Source: Thalassia testudinum
Lineage: Eukaryota > Streptophyta > Magnoliopsida > Alismatales > Hydrocharitaceae
Reading direction: 5' to 3'
DNA: 64,000 nucleotides
NCBI GenBank assembly: GCA_037157565.1
Contig: JAZHRO010000050.1
Location: forward strand, 45,456,001-45,520,000
Of this stretch, positions 1 to 11,325 are shown piece after piece (the stretch's first letter is position 1; every line of letters starts with the position of its first letter). Made by a program: the position numbers and the translations under genes. The notes under the pieces were generated by a model. The model was given only the letters and a program-made list of their open reading frames with translations, ran no database searches and was not told where the DNA came from.

Positions 1-1
1 G

Positions 2-1675
2 GTTAATCAAGTTCTGCAAGCTCCGAGCATTCCACCGGGATTTCAGGCTAATCCTGCTGCAGCACCACACTCTTATATCCCCATTGCAAACCCTCCTCCA
101 CCGTATGATCCCACTGGACCCGCATCGTCCAATGCTATCACTACGAGGAGCGGTAAGCAGACCGTCGATCCGCCTCGACCTGATCTTGGCCCATCTTCTT
201 CTTCGCCCTCTCATTCGGGATGCATACCGCATTCGCGAGAGGATGATGCACCAAAACTTGAGCCAGAATCAGTCCCATTCCCTGAGGCTCTACTAAGGGA
301 GCCAAAAGGCAAAAAGAAAAGTACGCAGGCCTTTGACAACCTACGTAATTTGTTCAGGGATGTAGAAATCAAGGTACCCCTGCTCGAGGCAATCGACCAC
401 ATACCTACTGTCGCTCGATTTTTCAAAGACTACACAACACCCAGGCGACAGTCAAAGAAGACTAAGAATCCGGTGGTTCTCTCGCCTCATGCGAGTTGTG
501 CTATACTGTCAAACTTACCACCGAAGCAGAAAGATCCGGGCACACCACTGATTTCCTGTAGCATCCAAGGCTGCAGTTTTAACCGTGCCTTGCTTGATCT
601 AGGATCTTCCATCAATCTCATACCGACCATCATGCTCAAAAAATTTTCCTTGGGAAATCTGAAACCCACCCCTGTCACGTTACAGTTGGCAGATCGTTCT
701 GTCAAAATCCCGAAGGGTGTGGTGGAAGACGTGGTGGTTAGGGTCAACAGTCTCTGTTTTCCTGTTGACTTTCTTGTTTTAGATATGGAAGTTCCTAGTT
801 CACTTTCTGATTGTCCGATCATCCTCGGTCGACCTTTCTTGGCCACAGCCCGCGCCCACATCGACTGCGAGTCGGGCTGTATTGAGATTGCCGTTGGATC
901 TGAGAAGCTCAAGCTTAACATATTCAAGGCAGCCAAGAACTTTGATTGCGATTGCATTGAGGATGACACGTCTGACGAGGACATGGCCGTCAGCGCGTGT
1001 ATCGGACTAATTGGGACCTATTCGGACTGCTGCGGATTACCTATAAACACTGATAACTGCCTGACCAACGCATACTGTGACGTTCCCCAATCCCTCCCTT
1101 GTCCAGTACCTTCTCCTGGCCAGACTTCTGACGAGGTTTTCTCCGCTTCCCATACCTCGTGGTCTGAGTCATATCCGGGCTACTCACTGTTGGTCCATAC
1201 TCATGAAGACCGAATTGCCCTTTCTTCCCCGCCAAATCAGGCGGATTTACAAATCCACACTGGGACCTTGAGCCCATATACTTCTCACTGGGGCTATTCA
1301 TTTTTGGATCCATCTATCCAAGAAGCCCCTCTTCTTGGCCAATCTGAAGGCCAGTTTCTTCCTCCTAACTTGTTCTCCTACCCGTCTGGGACACTCTCGT
1401 CCCAAGAAATGCCAGATCCTTCCCCATCCACTCCCGAGCTAAAAGTGCTGCCTAATACACTCAAGTATGTTTTCCTGGGACCAAATGAAACGCTCCCTGT
1501 AATCATCAGTTCAAAATTAACCATGGAGCAGGAGTGCAAACTAACTAAGGTCCTCCTAGAACACAAGGCAGCTATTGGATGGTCTTTATCAGACTTATCT
1601 GGTATTAGTCCCTCCTACTGCACTCATCGTATATATACGGAGGAGGAGGCTCGACCTTCTCGCGAGATGCAATGA
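2..1675 (+). pseudogene. Element A gag C-terminus and aspartic protease
   Basis: The frame is open from the first bases of the window to TGA at 1673-1675. It starts in the proline-rich gag tail, with the Athila-type ITTRSGK motif near 140-160. The retropepsin follows: an active-site-like LLDLGSSINLIP near 592-625 and the second protease signature CPIILGRPFLATA near 814-850. The protease cuts the gag-pol polyprotein in the virus-like particle. A serine- and proline-rich linker fills 1000-1480 and leads into the RT N-terminus. The terminal TGA stands where CGA (Arg) is expected and the same frame continues without shift, so this is a nonsense mutation and not a natural gene end. The active site reads DLG instead of the commoner DTG/DSG. 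Confidence 0.85.
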
Positions 1676-3802
1676 CGTCTCAACCCTAACATGCGGGAGG
1701 TCATTAAGAATGAAATCATTAAGTGGCTGGATGCGGGTATAATCTACCCGATCAGCGATAGCCCCTGGGTGAGTCCGATTCACGTTGTGCCCAAAAAGGC
1801 AGGACTCACCATCCGTGTCAATGACAGGGGCGAATCCATCCCTACACGCACTCCTACATCTTGGAGAGTGTGTGTAGATTATAGGAAACTCAATGCTGCA
1901 ACCAAGAAAGATCACTTCCCGCTACCATTTATTGACCAAATCCTAGAGCGGTTAGCGGGAAATAAATTTTTCTGCTTCCTGGATGGATTCTCAGGATATA
2001 ACCAGGTGGCAATAGACCCCCGAGACCAAGAGAAAACCACTTTTACCTGCCCTTTCGGCACCATCACCTTTAGAAGGATGCCGTTCGGACTTTGTAACGC
2101 GCCAGCAACTTTCCAGAGATGCATGCTGGCGATATTTCATGACATGGTGGGTGACTTTCTCGAGGTCTTCATGGATGACTTTTCAGTCTTTGGACCATCT
2201 TTCGACGAATGTCTTGCCAACCTGACTCGCATCCTTAGGAGATGTATTGATGTAAACCTCGTACTTTCCTGGGAAAAAAGTCATTTTATGGTGCACGAGG
2301 GAATTGTTCTTGGACATATCATCTCCGATAGGGGTATCGAGGTTGATAGAGCTAAGCTCGATATCATTGCTGATTTACCTGTGCCTGGTTCTGTCAAACA
2401 AATCCGCTCCTTCTTGGGACACGTCGGTTTCTATAGGAGATTCATCAAAGACTTCTCCAAAATTTCTCGACCCTTAACTCATCTCCTATCAACCGACGTG
2501 CCCTTCGACATGGGCCCTGACTGTATGCAAGCATTCACGCAGCTGCGTAATGCTGTCACCAAGGCTCCTGTTCTCCAGCCGCCTGATTGGTCCCTCGACT
2601 TTGAACTTATGTGTGACGCTTCAGACCTTGCAGTCGGAGCCATCCTGGGACAAAGACGCGATAGACACCCCTTCGTGGTATACTACGCCAGTAAGACGTT
2701 GGACGAGGCCCAGCGTAATTATACTACCACTGAAAAGGAACTACTGGCAGTCGTCTTTGGGCTGGAGAAATTCCGTTCTTACCTTCTAGGCTCTCACGTT
2801 ATTGTTTTCACTGATCACACGGCCATTCGCCATCTCATGCACAAGAAGGATGCCAAGCCTAGACTGATTCGTTGGATCCTTCTGCTCCAGGAATTTGACA
2901 TTGAGATTCGTGATAAGGTCGGAGCCCAGAATGTTGTGGCTGATCACCTTTCCAGACTGGACCCTGACCATATTGGACTTACTCTGCCAATTAATGAAGT
3001 TTTTCCTGATGAGCACCTATTGGCAATAAATGTGGCAAGTGGACCGTGGTATGCCGACATTGCCAATTACCTTGCTTCTGGATCTCTTCCACGTGGCTGG
3101 CCTAAAAACCAGCGCGAGCGTCTCATGGCAGAAGCAAAGTATTATTTCTGGGATAATCCACTTCTTTTTCGGATAGGTGCTGATCAAATCATCCGTCGCT
3201 GTATTCCTGACAGTGAGTTCCCCAGTGTGCTATCCTTCTGCCACGATCAGGCCTGTGGAGGCCATTTCTCTGGGAGGAAAACTGCAGCCAAGGTGTTGCA
3301 GTGCGGTTTCTTTTGGCCCTCCCTTCACCAGGACACGCACACTTATGCCAAACATTGCACTAGGTGCCAGTCATTAGGGTCAATGGCACGTCGTGACATG
3401 ATGCCCTTGCAACACATCCTAGCTGCGGAAATCTTCGACATCTGGGGAATTGACTTCATGGGTCCCTTTCCTCCATCCAACGGCTTCGAATTCATCCTCG
3501 TGGCCGTCGACTATGTTTCAAAATGGATCGAGGCTATTCCTGCGCGCCGTGCTGACCATGTTATCTCCACCCGATTCGTCAAAGACCATATCTTTGCACA
3601 TTTTGGGATCCCTCGGGCCATTATCTCGGATGGAGGAAGCCACTTTACCCATGCTTCTTTTCGGGCACTTCTGAGGAGGTACGGAGTCCACCATCGTATC
3701 GCATCCCCGTATCATCCTCAGACGAACGGCCAGGCGGAAGTGTCGAACCGGCAAATCAAGCAGATTCTCCAGAAAACGGTTCGGCCTGACCGTAAGGATT
3801 AG
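1676..3802 (+). pseudogene. Element A reverse transcriptase, RNase H and integrase core
   Basis: This continues the gag-protease frame after the 1673 TGA. Reverse transcriptase motifs include VCVDYRKLN near 1870 and the catalytic FMDDF near 2170. RNase H follows, with [13 protein letters not shown] near 2618 and [16 protein letters not shown] near 2733. Integrase begins with the HHCC zinc finger (histidines near 3240-3265, CTRCQ near 3357). The D,D,E core has WGIDFMGPF near 3444, ISDGGSHF near 3625 and the glutamate in GQAEVSNRQ near 3733. The frame ends at TAG 3800-3802, where TGG (Trp of RKDWSDKL) is expected. These enzymes copy element RNA into DNA and insert it. All catalytic residues I can see are present. 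Confidence 0.9.
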
Positions 3803-4333
3803 TCCGACAAGCTGACTGACGCACTTTGGGCGTATTGGACCGCCTTCAAGGCTCCCCTTGGTATGTCTCCATATAGAATCGTTTACGGGAAGCCTTGTCA
3901 TTTGCCTGTGGAGTTGGAGCACCGCGCTTATTGGGCGATTCGCCAATGTAACCTCGACCCAGACTTGTGTGAACGAGAAAGGAAACTCCAACTCCAAGAG
4001 CTGGAAGAGCTCCGTCGTGAAGCCTATGATTCTGCTCTAACCTTTAAACAGCGCACTAAGGCTTTTCATGACAGCCATGTTCGGCGGAAGGAATTTGAGC
4101 CATCTCAACAAGTTTGGCTCTATAATGCCCGACTCAAATTCTTTCCTGGGAAATTAAAGTCCAAATGGACTGGTCCTTTTCTGGTCTCAAGACCATTCCC
4201 CAATGGGGCCGTCGAAATCGAAGATCCCAAATCTGGGCGTAAATTTACGGTCAACAGGCAGCGTTTGAAACCCTATCTGACTCATGAACCTGCCCCCGTT
4301 GGAGAAACCGTTGCCCTGCTGGAGGGTAACTAA
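3803..4333 (+). pseudogene. Element A integrase C-terminal domain
   Basis: The same frame continues past the TAG at 3800-3802 to a natural TAA at 4331-4333. It encodes the end of the catalytic domain (ALWAYWTAFKAPLGMSPYR, near 3821) and the basic C-terminal domain with the gypsy signature FFPGKLKSKWTGPFLV near 4139 and FTVNRQRLKPYL near 4243. This domain binds DNA and tethers the integration complex. No chromodomain follows, in agreement with an Athila/Tat-type element rather than a chromovirus. Without the stop this would simply be the last 177 codons of the polyprotein. Confidence 0.85.
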
Positions 4334-5710
4334 TTCTTTGCCTCATTCTGAGTCCAGCTGGGGACATTAAATTCAGCGCTTGTTGGGAGGCACCCTAACA
4401 GCACTCACCATCCACCATTACTTTTCACACCTCTATCGCAATCACTTCACTTTTCTCTTCACCACCCACCATCCACCCACCCTTCCACCCTGATCTATAC
4501 CCTGAACCTCAGCTCTTGTTACCCGATCTTCCATCCTTCCTCTGCCTTTCCCTGCATGCATATGAGGACATAGCATTGTTTGGCATGGGGGGGTGGATAG
4601 GCATCCATAGGATCCGGGTATGTTATGGTATTATACAGTTCCCACCTATTTATAAATATGCAAAAAAAAAAAAAAAAAAAGAAGAAGAAAAGAAAAAAAA
4701 AAAAAAATATATATATATATTATAATAAATGGTGTTTAATAATGATCTTGAAGCTGAAACAAAAAGGCAATAAGTGTTTATGGATATTCAACCTCTGTTT
4801 TGAAGACTTTCCAGGCCACAAAAGCTTGATTCGCTCAGGCTCGGCTTAATTCACTTAAAGCATTGACAAAATAGATCAAGATCTCTCCTAACTAAGGATG
4901 TATTCTTGTACCTGAGACACCAGTACAGGATCCGTTGGTTTGCTTTTTCTTGAGAGCTTAAGTAAACTTGGTTCACACTACACATATCAGGAAAGACCAG
5001 GTGAACATAAGATCCAACCCTAGTGTTCATTAGGGAAGGTGGAGTCCTTACCTGTGTGCGCAGGTAGACTTTTTATCCCAGGCTTTAGTCTTGTGTTTAG
5101 GAGCAACTCTTTCCACCAAAAAGAAACTCTCCCACCAAAAAAAAAAAAATGTGTGTTTCAAAATGTGTTGTAAGAGATATACTGACACGTGTTTCAAAAA
5201 AAAAAACAAAAAAAAAAAAAGAAAAAAATCAATCAGAAAAGAGATGTTTTAAAAGAGTCAGTATATCTCATAAATGTCTATATACTTTGTTTTTCGGTGA
5301 GTCACAAAAAAAAAAAAAAAAAAAAAATCAAAAAATGGGAGTTGAGTTTTCCGTCATCATCTTAAGGGTCAATTCGAAGACATGAGCTGAAACTGGGACC
5401 AACCTGTACTTAAAAATTCGTGAAACCCTGGGATTGAGTCTTAATGTTCATCTGGTCAGTCTTGATCCTTCACTATGCACAAACCATAATTTCTTGAGCT
5501 CTCGAGTATGGCAAAAACCTCCTGGGTCCTGGAAATCGTACTTAAGGTTTAAATATCAAGAGTCCTGGTTAGTTGAGAGATGATCTATGTCATGTGAGAC
5601 TTAAAGTACTGGTAGTCTTCTTTACAATTGGTTCTCACAATATTCCATAGTAAACACACCTGTATCACCTCAGAAGAAAATCTTCAGCTTAAGATCATTT
5701 CTAAATACTA
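4334..5710 (+). other. Element A non-coding 3' stretch
   Basis: There is no convincing reading frame between the pol stop and the polypurine tract. The stretch carries long A tracts (about 4661-4706, 5138-5150, 5196-5227 and 5306-5327) and a short AT repeat near 4707. In the Athila group this position holds either an env-like ORF or non-coding DNA. No env-like ORF with a signal or membrane segment is visible here. Confidence 0.6.
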
Positions 5711-5749
5711 TTTTGCTAGGGACTAGCAAAAGATAGGCATGGGGGTATA
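5711..5749 (+). promoter_or_regulatory. Element A hairpin plus polypurine tract
   Basis: A perfect 9-bp hairpin, arms TTTTGCTAG (5711-5719) and CTAGCAAAA (5723-5731) around GGA, is followed after 4 bases by the purine-rich GGCATGGGGG. The LTR starts with TG at 5750. The purine tract is the expected plus-strand primer for reverse transcription. The same hairpin sits at the same place in elements C and D. Confidence 0.75.
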
Positions 5750-6126
5750 TGTTTGCACCTCAAAACACGCCTGTAATAACGCCTTCTTGTGCTATTTTCT
5801 AGCATTAACATTGCATAATAGGATCCTGTAATCGCATTTGTAAAAACACTTGCATGCATGCATTTAATCAAGAGAGGAAGAGGAGTGAAACAATCGCCTA
5901 CATAGTTACATTTTTCTTCAAGTGCCTCCTTGCAAAATCACCCTCTTTTTATTTTTCCTCTTGATTTCTTCTTTTCTCTCCTTCCCGCGGCTGCACTCTT
6001 CCCGCAGCTGCATGCAGCAGCCCGCAGCACTTCTTCCCGTCACTTCTCCCTGCCAACGCCGCTCCCTATAGCTGCAACTCGCACACCCTCTCCCTGCTGC
6101 AGCCGACACACCATTCTCCCCTCCTC

Positions 6127-6132
6127 TATAAG
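6127..6132 (+). promoter_or_regulatory. TATA-like box of LTR A
   Basis: CTATAAGTAG lies about 380 bases into the LTR, where U3 changes to a CT-rich, GC-rich leader. The inverted copy has CTATAGGTAG at the matching place (8701-8717, minus strand), so the box is only partly kept there. Confidence 0.4.
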
Positions 6133-6829
6133 TAGCTGCAGCTTCATCCTCGCGACGCAGCTGCTGCAGCTGCTGAAAAAACCCGCAGCCATCTTCTCCA
6201 CCGCTCTCCCCTCCCATACGTCGGCCCTCCGTCGAGGAGGCACCCGACGAGCAGGAGAACCCACTGTGGTGCACACCACCACAGTGGGAGCACCACCGCC
6301 CAGCTCTTCGACGAGCCGGTGGGCGTGGTGCATTCCCTCGCTTCGTTTTTTCTCTTTAACGCCATTGCCGCCGCTCCAAGCTTCGAAGCTTGAAGCCACG
6401 GCAGCAGCAGCCCGACAGCAGCAGCAGCAGCACCCCCCGCCTCCTCCGCGACCTTCCCCGCAGTCGCTCACCGCCTCCGCGCGCGTCTGCAGGGCGTTCC
6501 CCGCCTCCGTCTCCGTTCTGTCCGCCTCGCAGTTGCACCCGTAGCCCGCCGCCGCGCGCACTGCAGCGGCCGGCTACGGCCTCACGCCAACCCCTGCCCC
6601 CCTCCGCGACCCTCCGCGACCACCTGCAGACCTCCTCCACGCTCGCTCCTCCGCGCCATCGCCCGCTCGTCGACTTCGCGCAGGCCTGCAGAACCCTGCG
6701 CGAAGGCGCGCCCGCACCCGCCGTCTTCAGACGTCTGCCTCCGCCTTCAGACGACGCGGCGTCAGACGTCCGCCGCCGTGAGCAGACGTCTTAACTCGCT
6801 GCCATCGTCCGCGCTCGCGATCTCTCCCA

Positions 6830-7640
6830 CCCGCTCTTTCTCTCTCTGGCGCTCTCTATCTCTCTCTCTCCCGCTCTCTCTCTCTCACGTATTCTCTCTC
6901 TTTTTCACTCACTCACAGACACACACTACACCAACACACACACATCTTCACCGACACACACACACACCCACACACACACTTACACTATACGTATAGTTAT
7001 ATATAGTAACATATATATACTTATATACATCTATATATAATATATACATATATATATATATATATACACTTATATACATAGTAATATCTATAGTTATGTA
7101 TACATACATATATATATAATATATATACATATATATATAATATATATATATATCTACTTATATATATCTATATACTTATACATATACTTATATATATATA
7201 TATATATATATACTTATATACATAGTATATCTATATATTTATGTATACACACACATATATATAATATATCTATATATATATATATATATACACGTATATA
7301 TATATATCTATATACTTATACATAAACTTATATATATATACATATATACTTATATACATATATATATATACATATCTATATACTTATATATATACACACA
7401 TATATATATATATATATCTAGATACATATATACTTATATACATATATATATATATACATCTATATAGTATCATATATATATACTTATATACATATATACA
7501 TAGCTATATACATATATACATACATATATATATATACATATACACCTATATATATATATATATATATATATATCTATACATATATACTTATACATTTATA
7601 TACATATAGATATATTTACTCATATACATACATATGTACA
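6830..7640. repeat. Compound microsatellite in LTR A
   Basis: A CT-rich tract (6830-6900) passes into a CA-rich tract (6915-6985) and then about 640 bases of TATA/CATA repeat with interruptions. No coding content. Confidence 0.95.
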
Positions 7641-8339
7641 TATATTTTCACGTTATTTACTATACGCTGTATCACGGGGATATCTGCACCAGTTGCTGAT
7701 ATTCCCTGATACACGCGTACAAAAAAAAAGCGTGGTCCCATACATCATCCATCCTCCATCCACACTCCACGCGGCACATAGTCGTGTTGGTTGCGTCTCT
7801 CTAGACGTCAACTGACTCGACATAGTGCTACACTCCATCGTCACCTCCACCCCCACCCCTTTATATATATACTACATATAAATATATATCTATAGCTACT
7901 ATATTTACTTTCTATCTGTTAGCTTCCTTCTTAGTAAAAAGATAAAAAAAGGTATAAAAGTGAAAAGATAATCTTTGATTTGCAGGTACCCCGTCTTGCG
8001 AGTAGCAAGGCGTGTTTTGGAACTCTGTTTTGGCTAAAAGCCAAGGACACAATTTTGAGGGTGTGCCTCAAGAACAAGGATTACCAGAAAAAAACCTAAA
8101 TAAGAAAAATACCAAAAACACAATAAACGAATGGAAGAGACGCATTTTAAGGAAAACGTAGAAACTCGACTTTAACCCCACTTCCCTGAGTTCGACCCTG
8201 GGCCTAAAAGTGACAAGATAAAATCAATTAGGCCAGGTTAAAAATTTTATAAAGAGATGGTTGGTCTGAATTAGGTTAACCACTATACATATTTCAACGA
8301 TAAAAACATCATATTAACAACCTATCCAGGCCGACCCAT

Positions 8340-9087
8340 CACCCTGCAGGCGCGCGCGAAGTCGACGGGCGGCTGCGGGGACGGTCGCGGAGGAGCGGGA
8401 GGACCTGCTGCTGCTGCTGGGCTGCTGCGCTGCTGCTGCCGTGGCTCCAAGCTTCGAAGCTTGGAGCGGCGGCAATGGCGTTAAAGAGAAAAAAAATGAA
8501 GCGAGGGAATGCACCACGCCCACCGGCTCGTCGAAGAGCTGGGCGGTGGTGCTCCCACTGTGGTGGTGTGCACCACAATGGGTTCTCCTGCTCGTCGAGT
8601 GCCTCCTCGACGGAGGGCCGACGTATGGGAGGGAAGACGGTGGAGAAGATGGCTACGGGTTTGTTTCGTTGCTGCAGCAGCCTCCGTTGCGAGGATGAAG
8701 CTGCATCTACCTATAGAGGAGGAGAGAGTGGCGTGCCGGCTGCAGCAGGGAGAGGGTGCGCAAGTTGCAGCTATAGGGAGCGGCGTTGGCAGGGAGAAGT
8801 GACAGGAAGAAGTGCTGCGTTGCATGCAGCTGCGGGAAGAGTGCAGCCGCGGGAAGGAGAGAAAAGAAGAAATCAAGAGGAAAAATAAAAAGATGGTGAT
8901 TTTGCAAGGAGGCACTTGAAGAAAAATGTAACTATGTAGGCGATTATTTTACTCCTCTTCCTCTCTTGATTAAATGCATGCATGCAACCATTTTTACAAA
9001 TGTGGCTATAGGATTATAATATACATAGTTAATGCTAGAAAATAGCATAAGAAGGCGTTATTATAGGCGTGTTTTGAGGTGCAAACA
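8340..9087 (-). repeat. Inverted, truncated LTR of the element A family
   Basis: Read on the minus strand, this starts TGTTTGCACCTC at 9087 and follows LTR A from 5750 for about 740 bases. Shared features include the ATGCATGCATGC run, the GCCTACATAGTTACATTTTT tract and the GC-rich leader. It breaks off near 8340, immediately beyond the end of LTR A. The two copies differ by scattered substitutions and small indels. Its terminal TG/CA end at 9087 abuts LINE sequence, so an element of this family once inserted into the LINE. Confidence 0.8.
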
Positions 9088-9801
9088 TGATCCCATGTCT
9101 GCATTCACTCCACTGTCCCAAACCAAAGGTGTGTGATCAAAGAACGGCCTATCAAGGCTCAACACAGCTGATAGTTGATATCACTCTAACAAACTAGGAC
9201 TGCCAATGAATCTGTCCAATTTGGAAAGCTACCCACTGCCATTCCTCCAAGTATACTCCACACCATTGATGGGATATTCAGTCAAGCCCATGTTCTGCAC
9301 AGCCAATTGGAAGCCAGCTGTAGAACTGTCCACTCTCCCATCCGGATTATCATCACCAGAAAGATAGCAATTGAAATCACCCCCTGACAACCATGGGGTC
9401 TCTTGCACTCTTTGATGCATTGCATAGAGTTCCTCCCACAAGCCAACTCTATCTGCTGCCACACAAGGACCATATATGCAAGAAATAAACCATTCCATAT
9501 CTCCTTGAGGAGATTGACATCTACAAGAAATTAAAAACCTATCACGAATAATTTCAGTTACTGACATGGAAGATTTTCTCCACCAAAAAGCCAGTCCTCC
9601 AGACCGACCAGTAGCACCCTTAGCTGCAATATCATTACAGCCCAATTGCTTAAAACATTCCCATTCTTGACCATTTTCCCTCTCCAAGTGAGTCTCTTGT
9701 ATAAGAGCACAGTCTATCTCCCACTCAGAGAGATATCTACACAATGAAGCCCTTATCTATTTGTTGCGTAGCCCACACACATTCCAAGACAAAACTCTCA
9801 T
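9088..9801 (-). pseudogene. LINE ORF2 N-terminus (APE-type endonuclease)
   Basis: The ATG at 9801-9799 overlaps the ORF1 stop (ATGA). The start MRVLSWNVCGLRN is the canonical opening of plant LINE ORF2. It is followed by an in-frame TAG, then ALIQETHL (catalytic Glu), IYGPCV, GGDFNCYLS (D-N pair), NGVEYTWRN and, past a stop near 9229, a degenerate C-terminal part of the domain with DHTPL. This endonuclease nicks target DNA to prime reverse transcription. The ORF is cut at 9087 by the inserted LTR, so the RT domain is absent here. Confidence 0.75.
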
Positions 9802-11325
9802 TTCTCATTAGAGAGATCCCTATTGGCCTTGCAGCCCACATATTCAACCAGAATGGAATTAGCAATACTTTGCTCCTCAATAGGAGGCAAGGACTCCTTC
9901 CTTCTCCTTCTCAACATGTATGGAGATCTATCCACAGCTCTCTTTTGCTTGGAACCACTGCCATACTGCAAGTCAGCAGGAATAGCAAGTTGCATCTGGA
10001 CTGGCTCTTTAATCAACAAATCCTTCCCTGTCCTGCCCACTTCCATACTGCAGTTCATCTCAGAATCTGCCATTGGAGTCTCAACAACCTCCAAACAGCA
10101 GTCCTCTTTGACTATCATGGCTTCTCTGCTATCAGCAACAGAAACATCATCTTCCATCTGATGTTCCTCAGCCATGGCACAGTGACAGTCCTTCCTCTTT
10201 TTGGTTCAAGGAGCATCAGCAGGAGGAGTGCGTCCACATCTGTCACTCTGATTTCTCTCCTCACTGTTGGTTCCAGACTTCAGTTTATCCTCAGACGACT
10301 TATCTTGACCACATTCAGCCTGCCCAGACACCTATCCAATAACAGCAAGTCTAACAAGCCAAGAAGTGCCCCCTCATATGACTGTGATCGAATCAGGAAT
10401 TGAGCCAGCATTTGTAACTTCCACCTTGACTTTTAGAGACCTAATATCCCCCTCTCCAATCAAAACTTCAGAACCATCACAGATTGATGCAAAACCTGCT
10501 AACATTTTAGAGACAACCCCCTTTAGCTGCAGGTGCAATGGCAGACCATAGATCTCAAGGAGAATCCTCCTGGAGATCACTCTTTGTGGAGGGTGCTCAA
10601 ACAGAGCCCCATCAAATGGGGAGACCATTCTCCAAATCACACTGACTTCTTCAAAAATACTTGAGCGAAACCTCAATCGTTCCACATCTAGCATACCCAA
10701 ACCATACGCCAAGAAGCGAGACTGGGATAACATGGCTACCTTCTAGCCCGCAGATAAAAGATCCAGGGAACATACCAGATTCTGAATCATTGCAATCGAC
10801 GGCCTGCCTACCATGATCTCTCCAATCAAAGCACCTCTCAGTGTGATCTCTGCAGTCGAGATCTCCTCCGAAGATGGGATCTCAACTTCCATTGTGAGGC
10901 TACCCAATGTCGGCGGCGGCGGTGGATGAGCTTCATTCTTGACCCTTCAGATAGGATGCGAGACTACCCTCTGAGATCGCCAAGAAATCCTCCTAGGGCA
11001 CGACTCATGCTTGTGTCCTTCACTCCTGCATTCCAAGCAAATCAGGGGGTTTTTACAAATCGCTGCCACATGCCCCCTTTGTCTGCATCTGAAGCAAAGA
11101 ACCTCTCCATTCTTTCTCCTCCAGGTACGTCTTCGAGCATTTTCAGATGACCTAAAGAAACTCTCCTGCCAAATCCGCTCCCTTCTCCTCCAAGCCCTGG
11201 ATCTCCACGTCCTCCATTCACCTTCTACTCCAGCCCTGGATGGCTCCGCCCCATTGCCGCCCTCTGCCCAGCGTCGATCGCCCTTCGCCCGCCTTCGCCC
11301 CATCATCAATGAGCTGATCCTTTCG
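9798..11325 (-). pseudogene. LINE ORF1 (CCHC zinc knuckles and DUF4283-like domain)
   Basis: ORF1 proteins of plant L1 elements bind the element RNA as a chaperone. Two CCHC knuckles are visible near 11035-11110 on the minus strand: [14 protein letters not shown] and [15 protein letters not shown] domain resembling DUF4283 follows, around RVISRRILLEIYGLPLHL (10560-10615). A charged C-terminal tail ends at 9798-9800. All parts are in one frame, broken only by stops at 10947, about 10743 and 10374. There is no frameshift, so decay is by point mutation. The knuckles lie N-terminal to the DUF4283-like domain. The start is unknown, because the frame runs straight into element B integrase codons. 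Confidence 0.65.

Larger units (their letters stand above)
1..8316 (+). mobile_element. Element A: 3' part of an Athila-like Ty3/gypsy retrotransposon
   Basis: The window opens inside the gag end of a plus-strand LTR retrotransposon. Protease, reverse transcriptase, RNase H and integrase follow in that order, which defines Ty3/gypsy. A long non-coding 3' stretch, a hairpin with polypurine tract, and an LTR beginning TGTTTGC complete it. The integrase C-terminus, the non-coding 3' stretch and the GGCATGGGGG purine tract are as in the plant Athila group. The 5' LTR and most of gag lie outside the window. The coding frame is unbroken except for two nonsense codons, so this is the youngest-looking gypsy copy here. 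The LTR end is set near 8316 from the spacing of the CCCTGAGTTCGACC motif (near 8187) to the LTR end in element B. Confidence 0.85.
5750..8316 (+). repeat. 3' LTR of element A
   Basis: It begins TGTTTGCACC directly after the polypurine tract. The U3 part (5750 to about 6120) matches the inverted copy ending at 9087, which fixes the LTR start on both sides. A TATA-like element lies at 6127. A very GC-rich stretch (6190-6800), with three CAGACGTC motifs near 6725, 6762 and 6781, precedes a long AT microsatellite. The U5 part carries CCCTGAGTTCGACC near 8187. The end near 8316 (ATTAACA) is inferred by analogy with LTR B. The long ORFs here are by-products of GC-rich low-complexity DNA. Confidence 0.65.
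9088..11325 (-). mobile_element. L1-type LINE fragment inserted in element B
   Basis: Minus-strand non-LTR retrotransposon: ORF1 with zinc knuckles lies to the right and the start of ORF2 (endonuclease) to the left. Its right edge lies inside the integrase gene of element B near 11325. Its left side was interrupted at 9087/9088 by an LTR. RT and the 3' end with poly(A) are missing from this location. Target duplications could not be checked because one end is lost. Confidence 0.75.

Noticed and set aside
5930..6794. Long overlapping ORFs rich in Ser, Pro, Ala and Arg
   Set aside because: They are open on both strands, lie in GC-rich LTR leader DNA, and the inverted copy shows frame-breaking indels. 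This is composition, not coding.
9744..10403. Plus-strand ORF of 219 codons
   Set aside because: It lies antisense to LINE ORF1 and ORF2, which have clear motifs. This is a shadow frame.
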